Shown here in pieces: positions 48,001 to 58,898 of a stretch of DNA of 64,000 nt. The notes beneath the pieces are model-generated. The model saw only the letters and a program-made list of their open reading frames with translations, ran no database searches and was not told where the DNA came from. This stretch comes from Plumapathes pennacea (taxonomy: Eukaryota; Cnidaria; Anthozoa; Antipatharia; Myriopathidae): NCBI GenBank assembly GCA_964036295.1, contig OZ038470.1:3659501-3723500 (forward strand), read 5' to 3'. The position numbers and the translations under genes were made by a program. The number at the start of each line of letters is the position of its first letter. Positions within the stretch are counted from its first letter, which is position 1.

Positions 48001-49917
48001 CGTATCTCTGACGGAGGGGCCGCTCTCGAGGAGTTCTTCGCTCGATTCAACTGACAAAGAAGTGAGGACTCTTCTGGATAACTCAAGGAGTTGCTGCGAC
48101 GCAAAAGCAGCGAGAAACGGCCAGAAAAACGCGGCTAAAACGCGCGAACTACAAAAAGAAGCGAAAGAAAACGCGCTTACTTTACACACACTCCTAGAAA
48201 ACCGCGCACTGATCAAGGCGACTATGACCCGTCGGGCTGAAGAGAGCTGGGGCATAGAGTTGGCTCACGTGACCGAAACAGGGATCTCTGGGAAGAGAGC
48301 TAAGCAACCGCGCCAAGAGAGTAGAGTGGTTTACGTTCGTCACCATGGTGAGGGTAGAAATGCCGTGTTAAGTGACACAGAAGCGGGCCTGAGTCAAGAG
48401 AACGCCTTCCGTCCAATCACAACGTCGGTCACTAATACACCGAGCTCAGGAAGTTTATCGGGTTCGACCGACAGTTTAGACAATAAATCCAAGACTTTGG
48501 TGATGTCGAGTTGTAGTTCTGCGGAGGAACTCCCTCTTACGCCGAAAAAGAACTCTAAACCGATGCCAAACGTTCTGCACCCGAGCAACCACACTCTTCT
48601 CGCTCAGAATTCTCCTTTTTCTTCAAGACCTGGATCCGCATTAACGGGCAGGCCAGCGGTCACATTTTCCCTGCCACAACGTCCCTCCTCTGCGCTTGCG
48701 CATTGGAAAAAGGACGGCAGCCCCGAAACTCGGCCCGGCGTATGGATTGCTGGCATTACCCCGGACGGCGTGGCCACCAAGGAAGGACACGTGCATGTAG
48801 ATGACTTGATTATCGAGGTGAGTTGGAAACGAAATGAGTAAATGCTGAAAGTTATTTGGAACAGTCAGTAAGTCTCGTATGTGATTGATGTTTTGCGTAG
48901 TGTGGCGTGGAAGCGTAGTGTGGTGTGAACAGGGTGTAATGTGGTATAAAATGTAGTGTGGAGTAGTGATGTAGTGGTGCTGTAATCTAGTGTGGTGCAG
49001 TGTTGTACAATACAGTGTGGTGTAGTGCAGTGGGATGCAGCGTAGTGTAAGTGTAGTGGTGATGTAAATATATTTTGTAGTGTATTGTAAGGTAGTGTAG
49101 TGTGGAGTAGTCTAGTGTGGTGCAATATAGTATTGTAGTGTAGTGTAGTGTCCAATTGTGTTTTGTGGTACAGCATGAGTTCATGAATAGGGTGTAGATG
49201 TATAACGAGTTTGCACTCTACTGTCTGTAGATAAACGGGCAGCTCATGCTGAATGCTTCACTTGATAAAGTCATTAAAGTATTACATGAGGCAGACACCA
49301 TCAACCTCGTCGTGGCAAGAGCGCTGGAACCAGAATTGTACGAACTACCTTCCCACGGATTTGAGGTCAGTGTGATACATTGTAAGGTATCAAAGTAGAT
49401 AATACGCGCGAACTGATTGGTAAACGCAGACGAATTCACGTGCACTATATATGTCAGTTGTTTTTGCAAAATTATCGTTTGCCTTAACTTATAAAAGGAA
49501 TATAGGACTTGTCATGATGAATCGAATAAAGGTCGATGTGTGAAAGTTAAACGCCGTTAAGAAGTTTGAGCTGACGTTTCAAGCGTTAGACCTTCGTCGG
49601 AAATGGTCTTAGAATAGACTAAGACTGATGCGAAAGAAAGAAAGAGAACCAGAGTCAAAGGTAACTTTGGGTGAATAATTCTCAGACTTTTCTACTGTGT
49701 TTAGCTTCAGGAAAAAGACAACGACGGTGAGTCGTTCAACGGGACAGACATTGGTAACTTGACGGAACAGGTGCAAAGTCTCGCAGGCAAAATCAGCGAA
49801 CTACAGGAAGAGATGACACAAAAAGACAAAACGATCTCCAGCTACAAGAAGGCACTCGCGAAAATGAAACGACAAAAGAGAGAACATATCACTGAAACAA
49901 TGAAAATAGACGTTTGA
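39068..49917 (+). CDS. SAM - RA - RA - PDZ - coiled-coil scaffold protein
   Basis: Exons: 39068-39191, 39259-39312, 44377-44580, 45447-45526, 45867-45964, 46036-46126, 46305-46368, 46458-46590, 46974-47068, 47402-48817, 49231-49365, 49705-49917. This gives about 902 residues. The first three exons form a SAM domain (RWSAKDVAKWLANHRL, GNVLLNEMSSQYL, LGILNPSYRDKLLTAVHEL). Exons 4-6 form one Ras-association-like domain (residues ~128-215; YKTIDVTASTT, NLYYIAMETQLEKK, VLLDEDSQPLELQM). Exons 7-9 form a second (~222-314; VRVRANIL, DTECPLQVQSEW). The large exon 47402-48817 has coiled-coil and basic Ser-rich segments, then the start of a PDZ (GVWIAGITPDGVATKEG). The PDZ ends in 49231-49365 (INGQLMLNASLDKVIKVLHE), followed by a Lys/Glu coiled coil. 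Phases fit everywhere except 44580 (phase 1) to 45447 (phase 0). A linker exon of 3n+2 nt between them is therefore missing from this model. The RA pair recalls afadin/canoe, but no FHA or DIL is present. A Ras/Rap effector scaffold at the membrane is an inference. Confidence 0.85.
39965..40105. repeat. CACACCTTTAGGTTTCA family copy
   Basis: Two units here each contain GTGGTCACAC(C/T)TTTAGG plus TTTCACT, and (A/C)AGTT(T/C)AGGAGTTG. They are in the opposite orientation to the 5430-5725 copy. Confidence 0.65.
40551..40683. mobile_element. ACAGTAGAACCCC-ended short MITE
   Basis: The left end ACAGTAGAACCCCAGTATCT plus CGAACT is inverse to the right end TTCGAGATAGCGAGGTTCTA plus CTGT. Additional inner TTCGAGATAGCGGGGTTCTA at about 40600 suggests nested or duplicated ends. 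It is related to the elements at 20572-20742 and 47114-47292. Confidence 0.7.
44700..44870. repeat. Low-complexity TCACGTCA/TCATGT-rich segment
   Basis: Imperfect repeats of CATGT, GTCACATCAT and CACGTCA lie in the intron after the third SAM exon. The sequence looks like a decayed short-period tandem repeat. Confidence 0.55.
46130..46275. repeat. ACAGTA/CACAACA low-complexity segment
   Basis: Degenerate ACAGCACAGTACTG, ACAACACAACACA and ACAGTACAGCA strings fill the short intron between exons 46036-46126 and 46305-46368. Confidence 0.55.
47114..47292. mobile_element. ACAGTCGAACC-type MITE, copy 2
   Basis: Left end ACAATCGAACCTCGCTTTTT and right end AATAGCGGGGTTCGACTGT are inverted repeats. 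Interior blocks TTCGAAATCCCCGTTATTTC and GTGGGACTTCG match the 20572-20742 copy. It lies in the intron before the large exon of the SAM/RA/PDZ gene. Confidence 0.75.
48880..49165. repeat. Degenerate GTAGTGTGGTG tandem repeat
   Basis: Variable 8-12-bp units built from TAGTGTGG, TAGTGTA and TGGTGTAG fill the intron that interrupts the PDZ domain. The period is irregular. It is strongly G/T-biased on the sense strand. Confidence 0.7.
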
Positions 49918-51069
49918 TCAAGTTATATATATTATAAGCTCACTGTATATAACTACGGATGGAGAAAACTCTCGTCTCATACGGCCGACATATCTCCTGC
50001 TCGTCAAGTTTCTAGTTCTTTTGTTCAGACAAAGAAGAGTTAACGGCAGTGGCGTCTTTATCTCTAAAAGGCATCGCGAAAGTACGTTTTTCGACCGTGC
50101 GATCACCTGTATTCAAGTCAGCGGTCATTCGTAGCTCGTGTACCGCTTTTAAAACCTGAAGACTTATTCTAAGTACACAAGAAAAACGGATGCATAAAAC
50201 TCAACATTGTTTCCTTCTATTCTACTGACTTTCCTGTATTCAGTCTCCAAGACAGAGGATTTGTGAGCTGTGTAAAATATAGACATAAATTAAGTTAATT
50301 AAAGTTCAAAGAGACCTAAACTCAAGACATTTTTATTTACATTTGAGGAGGAAAATCGCGCTTGCGGAGGTATTTTACAAGATGTCGTCATGCAAATTGA
50401 AATAACTTATAAATGCTGGTACAAGATGCTTTATAAAACTTGTGTCTGTTTCATTAAAAGAATCGCCTTCAGTAAAAACTGCTGTCTTTTTCACCGAGAG
50501 ATGCTTCTGACCTAAATGATGTCACTTCCCCCCTCGCCTGTCCTTCGAACGTCAGCCTTCAGTAAAACTTACATAAAATATATAGCTCACTGCCAGATTC
50601 TATTTGATCATCCATTAAACCGCTGACCCATCGCTGTGGACCATTGTCACCGAAAACTTTTGTCAAGATTGATTCACCGAGATAGGCTTCTGAATAAATG
50701 ATGTCACATCCGATCTGAACGTCAACCTTAATGATGCTTACATAAAGGCAGATTTAACCCAACGCTGTGAGCCATTGTTACTTTCAAACAAACAGGTCCT
50801 CAGACAAAGCAGAAGCGATTTTGACAAGCACACGTTCCTCACACAAGTCAAACGTTTCGGTTTGGAGTCTCTGAGCTTCAGAGCTACGCCTGCCCATTAA
50901 TGCTTCATAAGCCTAGGAGGAAGAATGGTCTAGCTCACCACATTTCTCGTGTGTTCTGTTATGAAACGACAGGCTACTACCCAGGCCCCTCTGGTTTGAC
51001 GGTATATAAGTATAACTACGATACAGTAAAAACCTGCTTTCCAAGGAAAATTCCACGAAGAGCGGGGGA
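49918..51069. other. Convergent intergenic gap (3' ends of two genes)
   Basis: Both flanking genes end here. A plus-strand ATTAAA near 50452 could serve the SAM/RA/PDZ transcript. For the minus-strand CWC25 transcript an AATAAA complement (TTTATT) occurs near 50333. If both are used, the 3' UTRs overlap by roughly 100 bases. No other gene was seen. Confidence 0.45.
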
Positions 51070-54000
51070 CTACTTTTCCAAGAACGATTCCAATGCTGCT
51101 GGAGTCCTTTGAATGGAGTTGATGTTCCTTTTGATTCGATCAGCAACGGACGCAGTGGACTTGGAAGAGAATGACTGAGTTTTCATTTGACTGAGAAAAA
51201 GTGGAAAACCAAAACATTTTAGAATAGGTGCACTACTGTAAGGTCGAGGAGCAACCGCCTTCGCCTGAACTTACTCGATAAACTTTGCTTCCTTTCCCAA
51301 ATTGAGAGCTTCGTTTGCATCTTCTTTGGTTTGTTCTTCCTGTTAATCAAAACAGACAAAGTTGGGTGATGGTATTTATGTCTCTGGTCGCTGCTGTGAT
51401 TGGTCGGTTTGATTGTGATTTGATTGGTTGTGGAGATTCAAGTTTCAATAATTGTTCATTGCTGTTCTTGTGTCACTTTGTCATCAGTCGTTAGTACGGT
51501 GCAGGGAGTTGTTAGCGTTTGCTTAGCGCGATTCTAGTTCTAAGTTTGTGTATCAGCTTTCTACTGGCAGTCGTTGTCGATAGTACGTGCACTCGTGCAG
51601 ATTTCATACTACTTAGACCGACGCCACCATTTTCCCACGTAAATTTGTGACGTCACTAACCTTGTAACGCTGTACGTTCCTCCCTCGTTGCTCATCGCGC
51701 CATCTGAGAAGGAAAGACGGGTGATTAAGTTGACCCTTTCACTCCCAACAGTGATCAACTTCGATTTTCTCCTTCAGTTTTCTCACCAAAAACATATGAT
51801 ACAGTAGGGAAAACGTGGCTTTTGATAGTTTGCAAAGGTGAAAGGTGATAACTATCAATTCTCACTACATCACTCATACATTTTCTTTTTAAAAGGATGG
51901 AAGAATCTGCATTTTGAGCTTTGGAGTGAAAGGGTTAACAAATTTCCACTGGTTTGCCGTGGTGTGGACTCTTATTTACCATGATTTACGTTATCACATG
52001 GTTAAAATGTTGTGGACTCAAGAGGCACTTCACCAATCAGAGAGCGAGAAACTAGTGAGTTGTGGTAAAATTCAATTTTCTCTTCCAGTTTCTCACTTTA
52101 GATACATCACACAGTTTGGAGAACTTGGCATCGCTTGCTCAGACGAAAACTGATAAACTTATCAATTCTCACTGCTTCACCTATACATTTTCTTCTTGAA
52201 AGGTTAGGAGAATTTGTGGCGTGAGCTCAGAAGTGGAAACGCCGGCAATTAACTTGCATGACCAGTGTAGGGGTGCTTAATAAATTTCCACTGGTTTGCC
52301 GTGGTGTGGACTCTTATTTACCACGATTTACGTCATCACATGGTCAAAATGAGTCCGCAACTAATTTTGACCATGTGATGACGTAAATCGTGGTAAATAA
52401 GAGTCCACACCACGGCAAACCAGTGGAAATTTGTTTTTTACCACAACATTTAGAAATATACAGGAAACTTGTTGTATTTCGCTGCAAAACGTGACATGCT
52501 GGTGTCAGCTGGCGTCAGCATCATTGTCTGGACTCTTATTTACCACGGTAAATCGACCAATCAGAGAGCGAGAAACTAGTGTGTTGTGGTAAAAAGTGTA
52601 TTACCTGAGGGTCATTTCATTCTTTTACTCTGAAACTCAAATACAAATTATCCCAACCATTTAAAGAAGAAAACATATGAGTGATGTAGTGAGAATTTAT
52701 GATTTAGAACAAGGTATCATAAGCCATGTTCCCCATACTGTATGGTATATTTCTTTATAAAATAACTATGATACTACGCGTGCCCTGATTGGCTAAACAA
52801 CCGTATAAGATGAGAGTATATTACACGCTGACGCGATACGTGATGTATTTTAATCGACTAATTATTTTATAAAAGAAATGGGCCGAGTGGTTTCCGGCGC
52901 TACTCGAGTGTTCTCCCAACTTCCCAAGTGTTTAGATGAGGCTATATTACACGGTGACGCGTTATATATTTCTTAAGTAGAAGTTGATATTGATGAGGGT
53001 GAAGGATTAACTTGGCAATTTACAATATACCTACTTTGCATTCTCCATCATTGCTGCCCGGCGTTTTTCAAGCTCAGCGCCATCCATTTTTCTACAAAGT
53101 GAAACAAAAGAAGGACGCGAGCAAATATTGGTAAGATCAAGAATAAATAATGACATCTACACATCTGCGATTTGCTGGATAAGTTCGTCACTCGTTATTG
53201 AAGTTCAACATTCAATTGAACACTCAAGTTCGACATTCGTTAATCAAGTTGGGCATTCGTTATTCAAGTTGAACGTTCGTTATTCAAGCAAAACATTCAC
53301 GTTGGACATTCGTTAGTCAAGTTGGACACTCGACAATACCATGCGACCCTGAACGTTGACAATACCATGTGACCCATTGCCGCAACAAGCGACCCTTACT
53401 TGCTGACTGCAGATCCTCTCTGCCAGGTTTGGTTACGCCTTGGTTGTGAAGATCTTTTCTGTTTTCTTGGAGGTGATTCTGAAAGTGACCTTCTCCTTGT
53501 GTTTTGGACTGGTGACCTTGATCTTTCACCCCTTCTGCAATGACTCTCTGGTTCAGGAGATAATGACCTTTGCCGCTCTATTCTCTCACCTTTGTCTACT
53601 ACACCCCTCTTTTCTTTCTTTGAAGAAGAACTTGACCTTTCACCCCTTCTGCGATGACTACTTTGTTCGGGAGTGGATGACTTTTGTCTCTCTCCCCTCG
53701 CACGACTTCCTTTGCCTTTCCGTGATGGAGATCTTGACCTGTGATCGCTTCTTTGATGGCTCACTGGTTCAGGAGATGATGACCTTTGCCTCTCCCCTCT
53801 GACACCTACACCTCTCTTGTCCTTTGCAGGAGATCTTGACCTTCCACCTCCCCTTTGATGACTTTCTGGTTTAAGAGATGATGACCTTTGTCTCTCTTTT
53901 CTGTCCTTTTTAATTCTTTTGCCACTCTTTGAAGGAAATCTCGACCTCTCGGCTATTCTTCGATTACTCTCAGTCACATGTACAGGAGATGATGAGATCT

Positions 54001-54350
54001 GCCTCTTTCGTCTTTCCTCCCTCATTTCTGTCTCCCTACAGTCTTCCAGTACAGGAGATCCTGATCTCAACCAAACCTCCTTTCTCTGGTGTTTATCTGG
54101 TTCTGATTTGAGTCGTGAGGAATGTTTCTGTCTCTCCTTTCTCTTCTCGCCATTTTTATTTTCCATTGCTGGTGACTGTGATCTTGATCTTCTCTTGCTA
54201 CCTTGCGTAGGTGAGAGGTGACTCTCCCTCTGCCATCTTGCCTCTGTTTTTCCTCCGTCCTTCCTCACTGGAGACATTGACCGAGATCTCCTGGCATGTT
54301 TCTTTTTTGGAGTTATGGAATCCGACTGCCTTTTCCTGCTAGAACCACTC
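51070..54350 (-). CDS. CWC25: Spliceosome factor CWC25 homologue, 3' part (5' exons outside window)
   Basis: Exons in order: 53400-54350, 53035-53091, 51661-51703, 51275-51339, 51070-51190. They have GT/AG borders and continuous phase, giving about 411 residues ending in TAG. The first of these begins in phase 2, so the CWC25 N-terminus lies beyond 64000. The 951-nt exon encodes an Arg/Ser/Lys-rich region with many RSRSP and RQRSSSPEP motifs. Downstream is the conserved C-terminal part (ELEKRRAAMMENAKWRDEQR, then SVADRIKRNINSIQRTPAAL), which matches the end of animal and yeast-type CWC25/CCDC49. From the family, the protein joins the activated spliceosome to promote the first transesterification step (branching). 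The identification rests on these C-terminal motifs. The intron upstream is the tandem array at 54429-64000. Confidence 0.9.
51740..52240. repeat. Dispersed-repeat copies in a CWC25 intron
   Basis: Two copies of the ACTCATACATTTTCTT family (about 51740-51945 and 52060-52240) flank a partial copy (51941-52060) of the palindromic element at 52282-52432. TCACTCCCAACAGTGATCAA and GAGAACTTGG blocks are recognisable. Confidence 0.65.
52282..52432. mobile_element. Near-perfect 150-bp palindromic element
   Basis: AAATTTCCACTGGTTTGCCG...GACTCTTATTTACCACGATT...CATGTGATGACGTAAATCGTGG...CGGCAAACCAGTGGAAATTT folds on itself with a spacer of about 15-20 bases around 52357. One arm recurs at 51941-52012, and the inner GACTCTTATTTACCACG recurs at 52531. 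It is within the CWC25 intron between 51703 and 53035. Confidence 0.8.
52749..52976. mobile_element. Third copy of the TATAACGCGT fold-back
   Basis: ATAAAATAACTATGATACTA, GAGAGTATATTACACGCTG, CCGAGTGGTTTCCGGCGC and GTGACGCGTTATATATTTCT correspond to 12340-12590 in rearranged order. It ends about 60 bases before the CWC25 donor at 53034. Confidence 0.7.
53190..53392. repeat. CAAGTTGGACATTCGTTATT minisatellite
   Basis: About eight imperfect ~18-21-bp units of (C)AAGTT(G/C)(A/G)ACATTCGTTATT run from 53195 to 53330. A duplicated GACAATACCATG(C/T)GACCC block follows (53331-53375). It lies in a short CWC25 intron and stops just before the donor of exon 53400-54350. Confidence 0.8.
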
Positions 54351-57300
54351 CTGGAAACAACAAAAACAGTGTAAATTTCCAGTATATTAACCTGCACAAA
54401 GAAAGTGCTCCCAACTAAGAAAAAAAGCCCCTCAAAAAACCTTGAAAAACCAATGAAGATCCATTGAAAATCCACTGAAAAACCACTGCAAATCCCCTGA
54501 AAAACCTCTGAAAATCCACTGAAAATCCACTGAAAAACCACTGAAAAACCACTGAAAAAGCACTGAAAATCCACTGTAAATCCACGGAAAAACCACTGAA
54601 AATCCCCTGAAAAACCACTAAAAATCCACTGAAAAACCACTGAAAATCCACTGAAAATCCACTGAAACTCCTCTAAAATTCCACTGAAAAAGCACTAAAA
54701 ATTCACTGAAAATCCACTGAAAATCCCCTGAAAAACCACTGAAAAACCAATAAAAAACCACTGAAAATCCACTGAAAATCCACTGAAAAACCTCTGAAAA
54801 TCCACTGAAAAACCTCTGAAAATCCACTGAAAATCCACTGAAAAAGCACTGAAAAAGCACTGAAAATTCACTGAAAATCCACTGAAAATCCCCTGAAAAA
54901 CCACTGAAAAACCAATAAAAAACCACTGAAAATCCACTGAAAATCCACTGAAAAACCTCTGAAAATCCACTGAAAAACCACTGAAAAACCACTGAAAAAC
55001 CACTGAAAATCCACTGGAAATCCACGGAAAAACCATTGAAAATCCCCTGAAAAACCACCAAAAATCCACTGAAAAACCACTGAAAATCCACTGAAAATCC
55101 ACTGAAAATCCACTAAAATTCCACTGAAAAAGCACTGAAAATTCACTGAAAATCCACTGAAAATCCACTGAAAATCCACTGAAAATCCACTGAAAAACCA
55201 CTGAAAATCCACTGGAAATCCCCTGAAAAACCACTGAAAATCCCCTGAAAAACCACTAAAAATCCACTGAAAAACCACTGAAAATCCACTGAAAATCCAC
55301 TAAAATTCCACTGAATAAGCACTGAAAATTCACTGAAAATCCACTGAAAATCCCCTGAAAAACCACTGAAAAACCACTGAAAATTCACTGAAAATCCACT
55401 GAAAATCCCCTCAAAAACCACTGAAAAACCAACAAAAAAACCACTGAAAATCCACTGAAAATCCACTGAAAAACCTCTGAAAATCCACTGAAAAACCACT
55501 GAAAAACCACTGAAAATCCACTGGAAATCCACGGAAAAACCACTGAAAATCCCCTGAAAAACCACCAAAAATCCACTGAAAAACCACTGAAAATCCACTG
55601 AAAATCCACTGAAAATCCACTAAAATTCCACTGAAAAAGCACTGAAAATTCACTGAAAATCCACTGAAAATCCACTGAAAATCCACTGAAAATCCACTGA
55701 AAATCCACTGAAAATCCACTGGAAATCCCCTGAAAAACCACTGAAAATCCCCTGAAAAACCAATAAAAATCCACTGAAAAACCACTGAAAATCCACTGAA
55801 AATCCACTAAAATTCCACTGAATAAGCACTGAAAATTCACTGAAAATCCACTGAAAATCCCCTCAAAAACCACTGAAAAACCAACAAAAAACCACTGAAA
55901 ATCCACTGAAAATCCACTGAAAAACCTCTGAAAATCCACTGAAAAACCACTGAAAAACCACTGAAAATCCACTGGAAATCCACGGAAAAACCACTGAAAA
56001 TCCCCTGAAAAACCACCAAAAATCCACTGAAAAACCACTGAAAATCCACTGAAAATCCACTGAAAATCCACTAAAATTCCACTGAAAAAGCACTGAAAAT
56101 TCATTGAAAATCCACTGAAAATCCACTGAAAATCCACTGAAAATCCACTGAAAATCCACTGAAAATCCACTGGAAATCCCCTGAAAAACCACTGAAAATC
56201 CCCTGAAAAACCAATAAAAATCCACTGAAAAACCACTGAAAATCCACTGAAAATCCACTAAAATTCCACTGAATAAGCACTGAAAATTCACTGAAAATCC
56301 ACTGAAAATCCCCTGAAAAACCACTGAAAAACCACTGAAAATTCACTGAAAATCCACTGAAAATCCCCTCAAAAACCACTGAAAAACCAACAAAAAACCA
56401 CTGAAAATCCACTGAAAATCCACTAAAATTCCACTGAATAAGCACTGAAAATTCACTGAAAGACCAATGAAAATCCCCTCAAAAACCACTGAAAATCCAC
56501 TAAAATTCCACTGAAAAAGCACTGAAAATTCACTGAAAAATCCACTGAAAATCCCCTGAAAAACCACTGAAAATCCACTGAAAATCCACTGAAAATCCAC
56601 TGAAATTCCACTGAAAAAGCACTGAAAATTCACTGAAAATCCACTGAAATTCCACTGAAATAGCACTGAAAATTCACTGAAAATCCACTGAAAATCCCCT
56701 GAAAAACCACTGAAAAACCACTGAAAAACCAATAAAAAAACACTGAAATTCCACTGAAAAAGCACTGAAAATTCACTGAAAATCTCCCGAAAATCCACTG
56801 AAAAAGCACTGAAAATCCACCGAAAAAGCACTGAAAATCCACTGAAAATCCACTGAAAAACCACTGAAAATCCACTGGAAATCCACGGAAAAACCACTGA
56901 AAATCCCCTGAAAAACCACTGAAAAACCACTGAAAATCCACTGAAAATCCACTGAAAATCCACTAAAATTCCACTGAAAAACCACTGAAAATTCACTGAA
57001 AAATCCACTGAAAATCCCCTGAAAAACCACTGAAAAACCACTGAAAAATCCACTGAAAATCCACTGAAATTCCACTGAAATAGCACTGAAAATTCACTGA
57101 AAATCCACTGAAAATCCCCTGAAAAACGACTCAAAAACCACTGAAAAACCAATAAAAAACTACTGATATTCCACTGAAAAACCACTGAAAATCCACTGAA
57201 ATTCCACTGAAAAAGCAATGAAAATTCACTGAAAATCTCCCGAAAATCCACTGAAAAAGCACGGAAAATCCACCGAAAAAGCACTGAAAATCCACTGGAA

Positions 57301-58603
57301 ATCCACTGAAAAAGCACTGAAAATCCACTGCAAAATCCACTGAAAATCAGCAGATGACACTGAAAATCCCCTGAAAATCCACTGAAAAACCACCGAGAAA
57401 CCACTCAAATTCCACGGAAAAACCACTGAAAAACCTTTGAAAAACCACTAAAAATCCACTGAAAAACCACTGAAAATCCACTGAAAATCCATTGAAATTC
57501 CACTGAAATAGCACTGAAAATTCACTGAAAATCCACTGAAAATCCCCTGAAAAACCACTCAGAAACCACTGAAAAAGCAATAAAAAACTACTGAAATTCC
57601 ACTGAAAAACCACTGAAAATCCACTGAAATTCCACTGAAAAAGCAATGAAAATTCACTGAAAATCTCCCGAAAATCCACTGAAAAAGCACGGAAAATCCA
57701 CCGAAAAAGCACTGAAAATCCACTGGAAATCCACTGAAAAAGCACTGAAAATCCACTGCAAAATCCACTGAAAATCCACTGAAAAATGCACTGAAAAAAT
57801 TACTGAAAATCCACTGAAAATCCACTGAAAATCCCCTGAAAATTCACTGAAAATCCATTGAAAAAGCACTGAAAATCCACTGAAAAAAACACTGAAAATT
57901 TACTGAAAAATCACTGAAAATCCACACTGAAAAAAACACTGAAAATCCACTGAAAAACCACTTAAAATCCACTGAAAAAAAACACTGAAAATTCCCCTGA
58001 AAATCCACTGAAAAACCACTGAAAAAAGCACTGAAAATGCACTGAAAATGCACTGAAAATGCACTGAAAAATGCACTGAAAAATCACTGAATATCCACTG
58101 AAAATCAACTGAAAATCCACTGAAAAAGCACTGAAAAACCACTAAAAAGAGCACTGAAAATACACTGAAAATGCACTGAAAATGCACTGAAAAGTCACTG
58201 AAAAGCTACTAAAAATCCACTGAAAAACCACTGAAAATCCACTGAAAATCCATTGAAAAAGCACTGAAAATCCACTGAATAAGCACTGAAAAAAGCACTG
58301 AAAATACACTGAAATTGCACTGAAAATGCACTGAAAAATCACTGAAAAGCTACTGAAAATGCACTGAAAAACCACTGAAAATCCACTGAAAAAACACTGA
58401 AAATCCACTGAAAATCCATTGAAAAAGCACTGAAAATCCACTGAAAAAGCACTGAAAAAAGCACTGAAAATACACTGAAAATGCACTGAAAATGCACTGA
58501 GAAAACACTGAATAACCACTGAAAAACCACTGAAAATGCCCTGAAAATCCACTGAAAATCCACTGAAAATTCACTGAAAATCCACTGAAAAAACCACTGA
58601 AAA

Positions 58604-58784
58604 TTTAACCACTGAATCAAAGCAGCAGGGCAGCTATAAGGTCGCGAATTTGTAGAAAATACTTTCGCGGGAGTGGGTATTTAATAGAGCTGGGTCAAGG
58701 ACACATAGTAAAAATTGCTTAATTTTAAGTTGTGGAAGTGCGCATCTGTTTCCACTGGCCTCCACTTTTGTGAACCGCATATGA
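58604..58784. repeat. Embedded non-array segment, copy 1
   Basis: The tandem array is interrupted by unique sequence starting AATTTAACCACTGAATC and AAAGCAGCAGGGCAGCTATA, with TTTCGCGGGAGTGGGTATTT, and ending TTTTGTGAACCGCATATG. The minus strand is open through it (motifs RFTKVEASGN, LLNTHSRESIFYKF). It may be a captured gene or transposon fragment. Copies 2 and 3 are at 58899-59062 and 61420-61582. Confidence 0.8.
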
Positions 58785-58898
58785 AAATGCACTGAAAAAC
58801 CACTGAAAATGCCCTGAAAATCCACTGAAAATGCACTGAAAATGCACTGAAAAATGCACTGAAAAATCACTGAAAAATCCACTGAAAATCCACTGAAA

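Noticed and set aside
47547..48594. Minus-strand frames opposite the large SAM/RA/PDZ exon
   Set aside because: Antisense shadows of a well-supported coding exon with consistent phases.
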